Shown here in pieces: positions 35,149-45,025 of a stretch of DNA of 64,000 bases. A program made the position numbers and the translations under genes. Each line of letters starts with the position of its first letter. Within the stretch, counting starts at the first letter, position 1. This DNA is from Clostridiaceae bacterium HFYG-1003 (lineage in GTDB: Bacteria; Bacillota; Clostridia; Clostridiales; Clostridiaceae). The stretch lies in the NCBI GenBank assembly GCA_024579835.1, contig CP102060.1, positions 1,054,001 through 1,118,000 on the forward strand. The letters run 5' to 3'. The notes beneath the pieces were generated by a model. It saw nothing but the letters and a program-made list of their open reading frames with translations. It searched no databases and was not told the origin of the DNA.

Positions 35149-35823
35149 ATGGAAAACAAAGAAGCTTTATACGAGCAGCATTTTACAAAACAGATCATCA
35201 AGTGGGGTCGTCTGACGAACCTGATCGCCATCCCACTGTGCTTCATTCCTGCCGGCGTCATGGCTCTGGTGTTCGGAGCAATGCCTCCCGTCGCTGACAT
35301 CTTAAAGGGCTGGGTCCTGATCGCATCCATCTATGGCATCTACGCCATCGTTGAACCCATTTCCTACTTCCCGGTACTGGGTCTGCCCGGAACCTACATG
35401 TCCTTCCTCGCCGGAAACATCGGAAACATGCGTGTACCATGTTCTGCCGTGGCTCAGGAAGCTGTCGGCGTTGAGCCAGGCAGCAAGCGGGCAGAGCTCG
35501 TTTCCACCCTGGGTATCGCCGGATCCATCATCACCAACCTGATCGTTGTGACCATCGCAGCTGTGGGCGGAGCCGCCATCATGAGCGTCATGCCTCCCAT
35601 CGTGATCGAAGGCTTCAAGTATGTATCCACTGCCATCTTCGCCGCTGCCTTTGGCATGTATGCTGTCAAGAAACCGATTCTGGCCGTTTTTGCTCTGGCT
35701 CTTGGATTATTCCTGGTCGTCGTGGTCAAAGTTATTCCGGTCTACTTCATGATTCCGATCGTTGTCTTCAGTACGGTTGGTTTTGGATTCTTCCTCAACA
35801 GCCAGCAGGCGAAAAAAGCGTAA
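35149..35823 (+). CDS. membrane protein, partner of DUF5058
   Basis: 224 residues with six or so membrane segments and no recognised family motif. It has a glycine/proline-rich central loop (VLGLPGTYMSFLAGNIGNMR) and VEPGSKRAELVSTLGIAG before the next helix. GGAGGGG precedes ATG 35149, 12 nt after the upstream stop. Its constant neighbourhood with DUF5058 and an M20 hydrolase suggests a two-part permease. A GC hairpin at 35836-35862 separates it from the hydrolase gene. Confidence 0.7.
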   Translation: MENKEALYEQHFTKQIIKWGRLTNLIAIPLCFIPAGVMALVFGAMPPVADILKGWVLIASIYGIYAIVEPISYFPVLGLPGTYMSFLAGNIGNMRVPCSAVAQEAVGVEPGSKRAELVSTLGIAGSIITNLIVVTIAAVGGAAIMSVMPPIVIEGFKYVSTAIFAAAFGMYAVKKPILAVFALALGLFLVVVVKVIPVYFMIPIVVFSTVGFGFFLNSQQAKKA

Positions 35824-35835
35824 CCATTACAGGAT

Positions 35836-35862
35836 CTTCTCCCGGGTTACCCCCGGGAGAAG
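35836..35862 (+). terminator. intercistronic hairpin before the M20 gene
   Basis: Perfect 11-bp stem (35836-35846 and 35852-35862) with a 5-nt loop. A T run follows only after a gap (35875-35882). Probably attenuates or stabilises the transporter part of the mRNA. Confidence 0.5.
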
Positions 35863-35901
35863 GCACATCCTGATATTTTTTTTGACCATAAGGAGGTTTC
35901 A

Positions 35902-37089
35902 ATGGACATCACAAGATTAATGGATGAAGTCAAAGACGAACTGATTCGTTGGAGACGGGATCTGCATCAGATTCCGGAACAGGGAAACGAACTGCCCCAG
36001 ACGGTGGCATATGTTACTGGAGTCCTGGATTCACTGGGCATTGAGTACAAGACCAATGTCGGCGTGAATTCCTCAATCGTGGCCACCATCACCGGAACCG
36101 GAGCCGGCAACGGCAAAGTCATCGCCCTGCGCGCTGACATGGACGCTCTTCCGGTTGTGGAAGACACAGGTCTGCCCTTTGCTTCCACTAACGGCAGCAT
36201 GCATGCCTGCGGCCATGACGGTCACACCTCAATCCTGCTGGCAACGATCAAAGTCCTGAATTCCATGAAGGATCAGTTCGGCGGAACCATCAAGTTCCTG
36301 TTCCAGCCGGGTGAAGAAGTCTCAGCCGGAGCCCGTCCGATGGTTGAAGGCGGCGTGCTCAAGAACCCCGACGTTGACTGCATCCTGGGTCTGCATATCG
36401 GTCATCTCAGCGATGACAGCAAACCAGGCACGTTCTCCTTCCGGCAGGGCCCCATGATGGCATCTCTGGACCGCTTTACCCTGAAAGTCAAGGGCAAAGG
36501 TTCACACGGCGCTTATCCGCACCAGTCCAAGGACACCATTGTCATCGCCAGCTACATCGTAACCGCTCTGCAGGAGATCATCTCCCGTGAAATCGAGCCG
36601 GCTGAGCCAGGCGTTGTTACCATCGGCAAATTCCATGCCGGAACCACCTACAACGTCATCCCCGGTGAAGTTGAAATCGAAGGAACCGCCCGCGCAGTGA
36701 CCGCAGAAACCCGTGCTATGCTGGAAACCCGCATCGGTGAAATTGCAGAAAGCATTGCCAAAGCATTCCGCGGCAGCGTGGAATTCAAATACTTCCGCGG
36801 CGCTCCTCCGCTGATCAATGACAGCGAAATTACTGCCAAGGCCTATGAGTCCGCCAAGGAACTCTTCGGCGAAGACCGCGTACTCTACATGACCAAACCG
36901 GTCATGGGCGGAGAAGACTTTGCTGAATACCTGCAGGAAGTACCCGGAACCTTTATCTTCTTTGAAAACCCGATGGCCATTGACGGTGTCTGCTATCCCC
37001 ACCACAACGCGAAGTTCGCGATTGATGAGGATCTGCTCCCCTCCGGTGTCGGCCTGTTTGTCAAAGCGGCTCTGGATCTGCTGAAATAG
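35902..37089 (+). CDS. M20-family amidohydrolase (hippurate hydrolase/IAA-amino acid hydrolase type)
   Basis: 395 residues, full length. Metal motifs: ALRADMDALPV, MHACGHDGH, QPGEE and the late GGEDFAEY; the lid or dimerisation domain holds GSHGAYPHQSKD. This subfamily removes N-acyl groups from amino acids or cleaves aminoacyl amides in the cytoplasm. AAGGAGG precedes the ATG. It ends an operon with two membrane proteins, probably the uptake system for its substrate. A strong terminator follows at 37249-37291. Confidence 0.88.
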   Translation: MDITRLMDEVKDELIRWRRDLHQIPEQGNELPQTVAYVTGVLDSLGIEYKTNVGVNSSIVATITGTGAGNGKVIALRADMDALPVVEDTGLPFASTNGSMHACGHDGHTSILLATIKVLNSMKDQFGGTIKFLFQPGEEVSAGARPMVEGGVLKNPDVDCILGLHIGHLSDDSKPGTFSFRQGPMMASLDRFTLKVKGKGSHGAYPHQSKDTIVIASYIVTALQEIISREIEPAEPGVVTIGKFHAGTTYNVIPGEVEIEGTARAVTAETRAMLETRIGEIAESIAKAFRGSVEFKYFRGAPPLINDSEITAKAYESAKELFGEDRVLYMTKPVMGGEDFAEYLQEVPGTFIFFENPMAIDGVCYPHHNAKFAIDEDLLPSGVGLFVKAALDLLK

Positions 37090-37248
37090 TCCAAAGCAAG
37101 GGTTGATTCATTGGCATTTGTTGTAATCACTGGAAAGTGATGCAGCTGCTGTTTGCTGATAATTCAAAGAAAAAGTGCTCTGGAATATCAAAAGATAAAA
37201 ACAACCAACATTAACAAAAGACAGACTGCGGTCATCGCAGAATTCAAT

Positions 37249-37291
37249 GGAAGTCCCCGGGAAATCTGAACCAGGTTTCCCGGGGACTTCC
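37249..37291 (+). terminator. terminator of the DUF5058-M20 operon
   Basis: Perfect 16-bp stem (37249-37264 and 37276-37291), 11-nt loop, followed by a TTTTT run at 37297. The remaining sequence to 37506 is AT-rich and shows no gene. Confidence 0.85.
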
Positions 37292-37506
37292 ATCAGTTTT
37301 TGCTTTAAGAAATCATTAGACGACAGAAAAATTCAATTTGATAAACGGAGATGCTATTAATCGGGATGAATCATTTGAATTATTAAAGAAAGTGGGTGTT
37401 TGTAATGTAATTTATAAACATATTGATTTTATTAAAAGGATTACAAAAATAATCGATGAAATGATAACATATATTTAAATGTAAATACATATGACAGGGG
37501 TGTTCT

Positions 37507-40074
37507 ATGAGAAAAACTTTTCTGGTCCTTCTGGTCGGTCTGTTCCTGGTGACTGGCTGCAGCTCTTCCCTTGATTCCTCCACAGTTAACTCGGTAAATG
37601 TAGGCAGCAATCCGGACGGGTACCAGGGGGTGCCCAATCTGTCCATGAAAGTCCATGAATATACCTCCAAGTACAATGAGTTAATCCGAGCACAATTTCT
37701 CACAGAACAGAAAGTGGATCAGGTGGGGGACGACTACTATATCGGTTCGGCCAAAAAAGTACTGGAAGGGACTCTGCTAAACCCGTCGACAGCAGTCTAC
37801 AATGAATCCAGAGTCCTCGAGAAGGATCCATACGGGCGAGCAATCATTCACCTGGATGTATCCGGGCAGAATGCCTTTGGCGGTTACGCCAGGAATGATT
37901 TTTACGTTTGCATTACCAAAATGGACAAGAAAGGAAATTTCGAATACTCCTCGACGTTCAGTCAAGTGAAGGAATATTCGAGTATTCCTGTGCTGAAAAT
38001 CATGAATCAATTCGGACTCCATCCGATGGAATCCAAAATTGAGGGCGTGATGATACCGGATGGGACGATGATCGCGGATGAAACCATTCATCTGACAAAA
38101 ACGCAGGACTTACTGATGTCGAGCTTTGTGAATGAGGATGTTATCATCGGGATTTATTCTGACTCAGCCCTGGGAAATGTTTCCGCGGTTACCACCGGTG
38201 TTTCGAACTACAATCCAACCGGCGAGGAGTACCGGGAGACCAGCAATGGAGTGTTCCGTTCAGCGATCAGGACCCTGACTGGCATGACTGACAAGGAAGC
38301 TGGAAAGATCCTGGCCAGAATTCTGGAGAGCAAAGACCTGATTCCTTCTAACAATCCAGCCTTCTTCCAGGATCAGCTGCTGTACGAGATGAATAAAACA
38401 CAAAACGGCCTGGAGCTGACCATCACAGCCATCAGCAAATCAGATTATAAAGCGGGCTTCTATTGGACGCCGAATACCACAGGAACGTTCCAGACTCGGC
38501 TGATTGACCGCTATCTCCAGGAAAAAGACTATGAGGGCACCATACTGCTGATGGACCGTCTGCTGCTGGATGATGACCGCAAATCTCAGGCTTTCTATGG
38601 GAAAGCGGAACAGCTGCTGGCATCAAACCAGCTGTCCGAAGCGGCCGAATACTTTGATAAGGTTGGTTCCTACCGTGATGCCCCTCAGCGGAAACTGGAA
38701 GTTTACTATAAAGCAGCCTTAGGGAAGCTCGAAGAAAAGGACTACGCGTCTGCCATCGATTTCTTTGGAAAAGCCATGTCCTATCAGGACAGTGCGGAGA
38801 AATTGAAAGAATCCAACTATTTGCTTGCCGTGCAGTACAAAGAGCTTAAGGACTATGAGAAGGCAATTCCGCATTTCCAAAATGCCGGAAATTATTCGGA
38901 CGCAGCCGATCAGTTCCTGGAGTCAAATTATCTTTATGGCGAGCAGTTGCTGACTTCCGGCCTGGCTGATGAGGCAGCCGTTTATTTCAAAGCCGCAGCG
39001 GGTTATCAGGATGCTGCCGGAAAAATTCCGGAATATCATTACCTTCAAGGCAAGCAGAAGGCGGAAATTAAGGATTACCAGGGGGCCATTCTCCATTTTG
39101 AAACAGCGGGAGATTATCAGGATGCGAAGGATCACCTGATTCAGTGCAATTATCTTCTGGGGGTTGAACTGCTGGGGCAAGGCCAGGCCGATCAGGCAAG
39201 ACCATATTTTGATCAGGCCGCGGGATACAAGGACGCAGACACGATCATCCTGGCATGGCATTATGACCTGGCATCGAAATCCCTCGAACAGAAAGAATAT
39301 GAGTCAGCCCTGGAACAATTTTCGGAGGCAGGTGACTATTTGGACGCTCTCCAGAAAGTGCAGCAGTGTCAGTATGAAATCGGCAAACAGCAAATGGAAC
39401 AGGGCAGAGTAGAAGAGGGAATAGAGACCCTTCTGCAATGCAAAGACTATAAAGATGCCAATGAGATCATTTTGAACCATTACTACACCAGGGGGCTGGC
39501 AGAATTTGACGACTATCTCGAAGCCCTGAATGGCGATTATTACGAAGCGGAAGAATTCGGTAAGGCAGCAATGACATGGTTTGATCAATGCGAGGGCTAT
39601 AAGAATACCAACACGATCATACAGGCGATGGCCAGCCTGGAGCGATTCCGCATCGGATCCTTCGATATCGAAACAGGCGGGAGCAATACACTGACTCCCT
39701 TTGAGGCTGAACTCAAGGAGGGCAAAATTCATCTCTACATCGAACAATATTTCTACAGCAGCGCCACCACACCGCTGGAACTGACCTGTTCTCCGGATAT
39801 GAGTGAGTTCCAGATCAAAATCTCCAAAATCTTCTCCAATCACTTAAGAGACTATGAGGCATTGAATCGGATGACCTTCCTGGTTGGCTTGTTTACCGAA
39901 AAGTTTGACAACCAGGAACTGTACGCCTATCTGGAAGATCCGGATCACTGGACAGCAACCGATCAGGGCGAAAAGCTTGACATCAAGTTTGATGGTTTCA
40001 AGCTCAACTTTCAGCATAAGGCCGTGGACAGCATGCACATCGACGCTTATATTACTGGAAAAAAGCTTGATTAA
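37507..40074 (+). CDS. lipoprotein with TPR-like repeats
   Basis: 855 residues. Lipoprotein signal with lipobox LVTGC (Cys18), so anchored on the outer membrane face. The N-terminal third has no recognised motif. From about residue 340 to 680 it has around ten repeats of 30-40 residues with the FxxAGxYxDA pattern (for example HFQNAGNYSDAAD and HFETAGDYQDAKD), a TPR/Sel1-like solenoid. A C-terminal domain of about 150 residues follows. Such solenoids usually mediate protein binding. No operon partner; a perfect terminator follows. Function not known. Confidence 0.75.
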   Translation: MRKTFLVLLVGLFLVTGCSSSLDSSTVNSVNVGSNPDGYQGVPNLSMKVHEYTSKYNELIRAQFLTEQKVDQVGDDYYIGSAKKVLEGTLLNPSTAVYNESRVLEKDPYGRAIIHLDVSGQNAFGGYARNDFYVCITKMDKKGNFEYSSTFSQVKEYSSIPVLKIMNQFGLHPMESKIEGVMIPDGTMIADETIHLTKTQDLLMSSFVNEDVIIGIYSDSALGNVSAVTTGVSNYNPTGEEYRETSNGVFRSAIRTLTGMTDKEAGKILARILESKDLIPSNNPAFFQDQLLYEMNKTQNGLELTITAISKSDYKAGFYWTPNTTGTFQTRLIDRYLQEKDYEGTILLMDRLLLDDDRKSQAFYGKAEQLLASNQLSEAAEYFDKVGSYRDAPQRKLEVYYKAALGKLEEKDYASAIDFFGKAMSYQDSAEKLKESNYLLAVQYKELKDYEKAIPHFQNAGNYSDAADQFLESNYLYGEQLLTSGLADEAAVYFKAAAGYQDAAGKIPEYHYLQGKQKAEIKDYQGAILHFETAGDYQDAKDHLIQCNYLLGVELLGQGQADQARPYFDQAAGYKDADTIILAWHYDLASKSLEQKEYESALEQFSEAGDYLDALQKVQQCQYEIGKQQMEQGRVEEGIETLLQCKDYKDANEIILNHYYTRGLAEFDDYLEALNGDYYEAEEFGKAAMTWFDQCEGYKNTNTIIQAMASLERFRIGSFDIETGGSNTLTPFEAELKEGKIHLYIEQYFYSSATTPLELTCSPDMSEFQIKISKIFSNHLRDYEALNRMTFLVGLFTEKFDNQELYAYLEDPDHWTATDQGEKLDIKFDGFKLNFQHKAVDSMHIDAYITGKKLD

Positions 40075-40102
40075 TCTGCTTGCAGCATAAAACCAATGCC
40101 AC

Positions 40103-40138
40103 CGGGGACTGATTTCAATTCATTGAAATCAGTCCCCG
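40103..40138 (+). terminator. terminator of the repeat lipoprotein gene
   Basis: Perfect 16-bp stem (40103-40118 and 40123-40138) with a TTCA loop; the following T run is short. Confidence 0.8.
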
Positions 40139-40192
40139 ATTCGTTCGGTCAGGAAATATCTGCACCGTCGGACATCCCAGCTTAGACGAATC

Positions 40193-40262
40193 GAGTTTCC
40201 ATCCTCCGAGTTTCCATCCTCCGTGTTTCCAGCATCCGGGTTTCCAATTTCTGTGTTTCGCC
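40193..40262. repeat. 15-bp tandem array
   Basis: Four to five imperfect copies of a 15-bp unit near GAGTTTCCATCCTCC in the space before the dehydrogenase gene. The first two copies are nearly identical, later ones drift. Confidence 0.75.
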
Positions 40263-40336
40263 CCTCCCGGGTTCAATCACGGTTTGTTCAAAAATTAGCG
40301 GTAGAATAGAAGCATCAAAGAACAAGGAGGCCGGAC

Positions 40337-41338
40337 ATGGAACCCGTATATGTGGTCACCGGAGCGGCCGGTCATTTGGGCAATGTCGTGGTCAGAGAAC
40401 TTCTGGCGAAGAAGCGGCGGGTCTGGCAGTTTCTTCTGGAAGACGAGCAGAGCGTGGTCGAGGGTACCGAGCGGATCTTTTCCGGAGATGTCACAATCTG
40501 CTCCAGCCTGATTCCGCTGTTCGAAGCCCTGGCCCGGGAGCAGGCAGTAGTGATTCACTGCGCCGGCATTGTGTCGATCCGATCAGAGCACTCCGACAAA
40601 CTGAAGGAAGTCAATGTGGGCGGTACCAGAAACATCGTGGATCTGTGCGTGGAATTCGGGGTTTCGCAGCTTATTTATGTCAGCTCGGTTCATGCCATCC
40701 CGGACTCTGTGGGGGGAGCCATCATCCGGGAAATCACATCCTTTTCGCCCGATCAGGTGGTGGGCCAGTATGCCAAAACCAAGGCAGAAGCCTCCGCCTA
40801 TGTGCTGGCAGCAGCCTCCCGCGGACTGGCTGTCAAGGTCGTGCATCCTTCGGGAATCATCGGTCCCTATGATTATGGCCATGGCCACATGACCCAGATG
40901 GTTCTGGATTACTGTGCCCACCGCCTGATTGCCGGCATGAGCGGCGGCTATGATTTCGTGGATGTCCGCGATGTTGCCCGAGGCATCATCGCCTGTGCCG
41001 ACCGGGGCCGGCCCGGAGAATGCTACATTCTGTCCAATCGTTATTTCGAAATCAGGGAGATCCTGAATCTGCTCAGTGAAATCACAGGCAAACAGAAGAT
41101 CCGGTCCTATCTCCCCACCTGGTTTATCCGGCGAACCGCCCCGCTGGCGGAACTGTATTACCGGCTGCGCCATGAGTCCCCACTGTTCACCAGCTATTCA
41201 ATAGAGACACTCACGGCGGACAATCACTATTCCCATGACAAAGCCGCCATGGAACTCGGCTTCCAGACCAGAGACATGCGGCAGACGCTTTATGACACCT
41301 GGCAGTGGCTGGCAGCGCAGGGGCGAATCAAGCGCTAA
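40337..41338 (+). CDS. NAD-dependent epimerase/dehydratase family protein
   Basis: 333 residues, extended short-chain dehydrogenase. VVTGAAGHLGNVVV is the NAD(P)-binding glycine motif at the N-terminus, YVSSVHA follows strand 5, and the catalytic YAKTK (Tyr/Lys pair) sits mid-protein. The arrangement resembles dihydroflavonol-4-reductase-like or sugar nucleotide epimerase-like proteins, and the substrate is not shown. AAGGAGG precedes ATG 40337. Apparently a single-gene unit. Confidence 0.85.
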   Translation: MEPVYVVTGAAGHLGNVVVRELLAKKRRVWQFLLEDEQSVVEGTERIFSGDVTICSSLIPLFEALAREQAVVIHCAGIVSIRSEHSDKLKEVNVGGTRNIVDLCVEFGVSQLIYVSSVHAIPDSVGGAIIREITSFSPDQVVGQYAKTKAEASAYVLAAASRGLAVKVVHPSGIIGPYDYGHGHMTQMVLDYCAHRLIAGMSGGYDFVDVRDVARGIIACADRGRPGECYILSNRYFEIREILNLLSEITGKQKIRSYLPTWFIRRTAPLAELYYRLRHESPLFTSYSIETLTADNHYSHDKAAMELGFQTRDMRQTLYDTWQWLAAQGRIKR

Positions 41339-41396
41339 TCAGGTAGAGACTATAGGCGAAGCTGTCCGGCTCGTTTGGTATTATGAAAGCAGAAGT

Positions 41397-41446
41397 CCAG
41401 ATCAATCCAGATCAATCCAGATAAATCCAGATCAATCCAGATCAAT
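41397..41446. repeat. 10-bp tandem array
   Basis: Five copies of CCAGATCAAT (one with a C-to-A change) directly before the ribosome binding site region of the macro-domain gene. Confidence 0.9.
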
Positions 41447-41466
41447 AAGGAAAGGGAAGGGAAATC

Positions 41467-42555
41467 ATGCCGTTACAAATCAAATTTGGAGACATAACAA
41501 AACAGGATGTCGATGCCATCGTCAACGCGGCGAACAACTCCCTGCTGGGCGGCGGCGGAGTGGATGGAGCGATTCATCGGGCAGCCGGCCCGGAACTTCT
41601 CGAGGAATGCCGCACCCTGGGAGGCTGTCCGACTGGCGAAGCGAAAATCACCGGCGGATACCGGCTCAAAGCACGTCATGTCATCCATACCGTGGGGCCC
41701 GTCTGGCAGGGGGGCTGGAAAGGGGAGGAACTGCTCCTGCGCTCGGCTTACCGACGGTCACTGGAACTGGCCCGGGACAACGGACTGGAGTCCGTTGCCT
41801 TTCCCCTGATTTCCTCAGGTATTTACGGGTATCCCAAAGCCGAAGTCCTGAAAGTGGCGATATCGGAAATCACAAACTTCCTGGAAGAGACGGACCTGGC
41901 CGTAGATCTGATCATCTATGATCGGGAGAGCTTTCAACTGTCTCCGGATCTGGTGGAGGACATCAGCTCCTATCTGGAAGATCAGTTTGAGGACCAGCTG
42001 GCAGAAGCTGCCCAAATCGTGGAACATCCGGAGGATGCAGCCCGCAAGCTGCGCCGACGCTCCCTGCAGGAGAGAAATCTGGAGGACCCGGTTTCATTTC
42101 TTACCCTGGATCGGGTGGAGCAGAGCCGGCCGCTGGAAGGACCGAACGGCCAAAGGGAACACTATGAGGTTCCACGCCGCAAGGCGGAAACCCTGGAGGA
42201 CTACCTGAACCGTCCCTGGGAAAGCTTTTCCGAACGACTGCTGCGCCTGATCGATGACCGGGGAATCAGCGACGTACTGGCATACAAACGAGCCAACCTG
42301 GATCGCAAGCTGTTCTCCAAGATTCGCAGCAATCCAAACTATCAGCCCAGCAAAGCCACCGTGCTGGCCTTTGCCATTTCCCTGAAGCTGTCGCTGGAGG
42401 AAACCCGGGAACTGCTTCGGACCGCCGGATATGCCCTGTCACCAGCCAGCCGGTCGGATCTGATCGTGGAGTACTTTATTCGCAGCGGTATCTATGACAT
42501 TCATGAAATCAACCAGGCCCTGTTCTACTTTGGGCAGGCCCTGCTGGGCGCCTGA
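41467..42555 (+). CDS. macro-domain protein with C-terminal helical domain
   Basis: 362 residues. Residues 1-165 are a macro domain of the O-acetyl-ADP-ribose deacetylase type: [21 protein letters not shown] binds ADP-ribose, then HTVGP and [12 protein letters not shown]. Next is an acidic linker and, from about 225, a helical domain ([20 protein letters not shown] ... [16 protein letters not shown]) that looks like a helix-turn-helix or repressor-like fold. The enzyme probably removes ADP-ribose-based marks or acts on ADP-ribose signals. The C-terminal part may bind nucleic acid or protein. The start follows GGGAAGGGAAA. Confidence 0.82.
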   Translation: MPLQIKFGDITKQDVDAIVNAANNSLLGGGGVDGAIHRAAGPELLEECRTLGGCPTGEAKITGGYRLKARHVIHTVGPVWQGGWKGEELLLRSAYRRSLELARDNGLESVAFPLISSGIYGYPKAEVLKVAISEITNFLEETDLAVDLIIYDRESFQLSPDLVEDISSYLEDQFEDQLAEAAQIVEHPEDAARKLRRRSLQERNLEDPVSFLTLDRVEQSRPLEGPNGQREHYEVPRRKAETLEDYLNRPWESFSERLLRLIDDRGISDVLAYKRANLDRKLFSKIRSNPNYQPSKATVLAFAISLKLSLEETRELLRTAGYALSPASRSDLIVEYFIRSGIYDIHEINQALFYFGQALLGA

Positions 42556-42675
42556 TTCCAGGGTTAACATTGCAGAAGCTTTTAATTGATGCGATGTGGC
42601 TGGCATTCATTGGAGTCCGATCCAGCTGGCCATTTTGAACTCTTGTCAACTCCAATTCAGACCGGGAGGTGCTCC

Positions 42676-43686
42676 ATGACCTGCAGTGTGATCGTTCCCA
42701 TCCGAAACAGCGAATCGTTTCTGAACCGATGCCTCAACAGCGTTCTGCGACAGACCTGGACTGACTGGGAACTCCTGTTGATTGATGATGCCTCATCGGA
42801 CCGAAGCCTGGAGATCTGCTTCAAATATGCCGAATTTGACCCGCGGATCCGGGTGCTGACGCTGGATGGCCGGGGGCCAGGTGCTGCCCGCAACGCAGGC
42901 CTTGAGGCCATGCGCGGGGACACCGTGTGCTTTGTGGATTCGGATGACTGGATCGAACCCGACATGCTGGAAGTAATGTGGAACGCACTTCAGCGAACCG
43001 GGAGCAATGCCGCGCTGTGCGGCTACCAAAAGGAGTATCCGGATCATGTCAAAACCATGGAGATCCCCTGGCCCGAAGCGGAGCTGAATCAGGTCCAGAT
43101 CCAGAATGAGGTGATTCCGGCTCTCCTGGGTCCGGATCATCTGATGGGAACACCCACCGTCTTTATGGGCAGCGTCTGGCGGCTGATGATCCAAACCGAG
43201 GAGATCACCCGACGCAGCCTGCGGTTTCCGGAGGATCTGCACATCATGGAAGATCTGCTGTTTACCATGACCTTATTCCTTCCACTACCGAAGCTGGCAT
43301 TGGTTCATCAGCCGCTTTACCATTACCTGATCCATCCTCAATCACTGGTTCACCGCCATGAAAGCCATCTGTATGAAGTGCGCAAGGCAGTCCAGCACCG
43401 GCTGGAAAAAGTGCTGAAATCCTATTGGAACGACCAGCTGGCCACCCGGCTCAATATCCGGTATCTGCTGTTTACCAAGACAGCTTTGGAGCGCGAAGCG
43501 ACCTTCCCGGAACAGACCCCGGAAGAAAAGATGGATCGGATCAAGCAGATCCTGATGGATGACGAACTCAGCCAACGCCTCACGGCCGTTGATCTTGAGG
43601 ATCTTCCCCAATCGGAACAGGAACTCTATCAAGCCATGGCAAGGCAGGATGCCCCAGCCATCCTGATCCATTTTCTCAAGGACTGA
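42676..43686 (+). CDS. family 2 glycosyltransferase
   Basis: 336 residues from ATG 42676, which follows GGGAGGTG; an upstream in-frame ATG (42586) has no such site. GT-A fold: CSVIVPIRNSESFLNRCLNSV start, LLIDDASSD, and CFVDSDDWIEP with the metal-binding DxD. The C-terminal half is specific to the protein. It transfers a sugar from a nucleotide donor, probably to a surface polymer or lipid, but no polysaccharide genes adjoin. Confidence 0.85.
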   Translation: MTCSVIVPIRNSESFLNRCLNSVLRQTWTDWELLLIDDASSDRSLEICFKYAEFDPRIRVLTLDGRGPGAARNAGLEAMRGDTVCFVDSDDWIEPDMLEVMWNALQRTGSNAALCGYQKEYPDHVKTMEIPWPEAELNQVQIQNEVIPALLGPDHLMGTPTVFMGSVWRLMIQTEEITRRSLRFPEDLHIMEDLLFTMTLFLPLPKLALVHQPLYHYLIHPQSLVHRHESHLYEVRKAVQHRLEKVLKSYWNDQLATRLNIRYLLFTKTALEREATFPEQTPEEKMDRIKQILMDDELSQRLTAVDLEDLPQSEQELYQAMARQDAPAILIHFLKD

Positions 43687-43715
43687 CGTTCCGGAATGGA
43701 CTGTTCCTTACGGAT

Positions 43716-43868
43716 TCCTTATGACGGACTCTTCATGACGGACTCTTCATGACGGACCTTTCCTTTTGGACCGGCATTGGCTCAGGTCCTTGTTCTGGAA
43801 TTCAGGGAGAGCTCCAGATAGAATCAAGGGAGAGCTCCAGATAGAATCAAGGGAGTGTTTTAAATAGA
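43716..43868. repeat. two short tandem arrays after the glycosyltransferase gene
   Basis: Three copies of a 14-bp unit TCTTCATGACGGAC (first copy divergent) at about 43716-43758, then two and a half copies of a 23-bp unit GGGAGAGCTCCAGATAGAATCAA at about 43806-43868. The rest of 43687-44160 holds no gene. Confidence 0.8.
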
Positions 43869-43979
43869 ATCCCGAAAGTGTATCAGCTGGAATCCAGGCA
43901 TTAAGAGAGCTGGGACCCAGACAGTCTGCACAGGAAAGCCAGAAAAACAGCCCTGTTGAAAATGAATCATATACTATTT

Positions 43980-44033
43980 GCAGTGGATTCTGCGGATCTG
44001 GCCGATACGAGGCGGATCCGCAGGATTCACTGC
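43980..44033 (+). terminator. long hairpin before the VWA gene
   Basis: Arms 43980-43998 and 44015-44033 pair over 19 positions with two wobble pairs, followed by CTTTTC. Likely terminator of upstream transcription. Confidence 0.65.
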
Positions 44034-44160
44034 CTTTTCATTGATCCCTCCGTGCTTGGTTCTCAAATGTCGCCTGGCAGGCGACCTGATCCCTCCGGTT
44101 CTTTGCTACAGTGAATACAACGAACGACGAATTTTTGAAAGATCCAGGAGGAAAGAATCA

Positions 44161-44844
44161 ATGAAACAGCAAAATGAAGGGAAAAAGAAAAGGACTGAGG
44201 CAGCGGCTATGGGTAGTGAACAGACAGAAGTAGTTTTCATTCTGGATCGGAGCGGATCCATGAGCGGACTGGAAAGTGATACCATCGGCGGATACAACAG
44301 CATGCTGAAAAAACAGACGGAAGAACCGGGCACGGCCTGGATCACGACGGTTTTGTTCGATGACAGGGTGGAACTGCTCCATGATCGGATCCCCCTGGCT
44401 GAAATGCTGCCGATAACGGATAAAGAATACTATGTCCGAGGTTCCACCGCTTTGCTGGACGCCATCGGTTATTCCATCCAGAAGGTCAGTCTGAGCCAGA
44501 AACTGGCACCATCCAAGGCTCGAGCCAGCCGGATCCTGTTCGTCATTACCACGGATGGGTACGAGAATGCCAGCCGGGAGTATTCCTACGATAAGATCCG
44601 AAATCTCATTCTGGAGAAAAAGCAGAAGGACGGGTGGGAGTTCCTGTTTCTGGGCGCTAATATTGATGCGGTGGCAGAGGCTGCCAAGTTCGGCATTGAG
44701 CGGGATCGGGCCGTGAAATTCACCAACAGCTCCAGAGGTGTCAACCTGAATTACGCGGTGGTGAGTGATGTTGTCAGCAACTACCGCCAGGGAAACCTTA
44801 TTACCAAAGACTGGAAGGATTCCATCGAGACGGATGAAGAATAG
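44161..44844 (+). CDS. VWA domain protein
   Basis: 227 residues from ATG 44161 with AGGAGG just upstream; the frame is open further 5' but without a start signal. A von Willebrand factor A domain begins at about residue 22: VVFILDRSGSMSG holds the MIDAS DxSxS (Asp29, Ser31, Ser33), then RGSTALLDAI and FVITTDGYENASREYS. No signal peptide, so cytoplasmic, like TerY-type VWA proteins. Metal-dependent protein binding is the usual role. Its partner is unknown. It lies between a macro-domain region and an unknown gene. Confidence 0.8.
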   Translation: MKQQNEGKKKRTEAAAMGSEQTEVVFILDRSGSMSGLESDTIGGYNSMLKKQTEEPGTAWITTVLFDDRVELLHDRIPLAEMLPITDKEYYVRGSTALLDAIGYSIQKVSLSQKLAPSKARASRILFVITTDGYENASREYSYDKIRNLILEKKQKDGWEFLFLGANIDAVAEAAKFGIERDRAVKFTNSSRGVNLNYAVVSDVVSNYRQGNLITKDWKDSIETDEE

Positions 44845-45025
44845 ACGAGTCGAGCCGGAAATTAGTTTCAGGCAAAAGGAACGTCGAGATTTGCAGCAGC
44901 AGTGAATCGGGCAGCGATGAGGGAAAACAATCGTTAAAACCTGCTGTATAGAAAAAGGCAGGGAAGGCATAATCACCTGAAAGAAACAGAAACATCTCAA
45001 AGGAACACGATCACGGAGGTTATGC

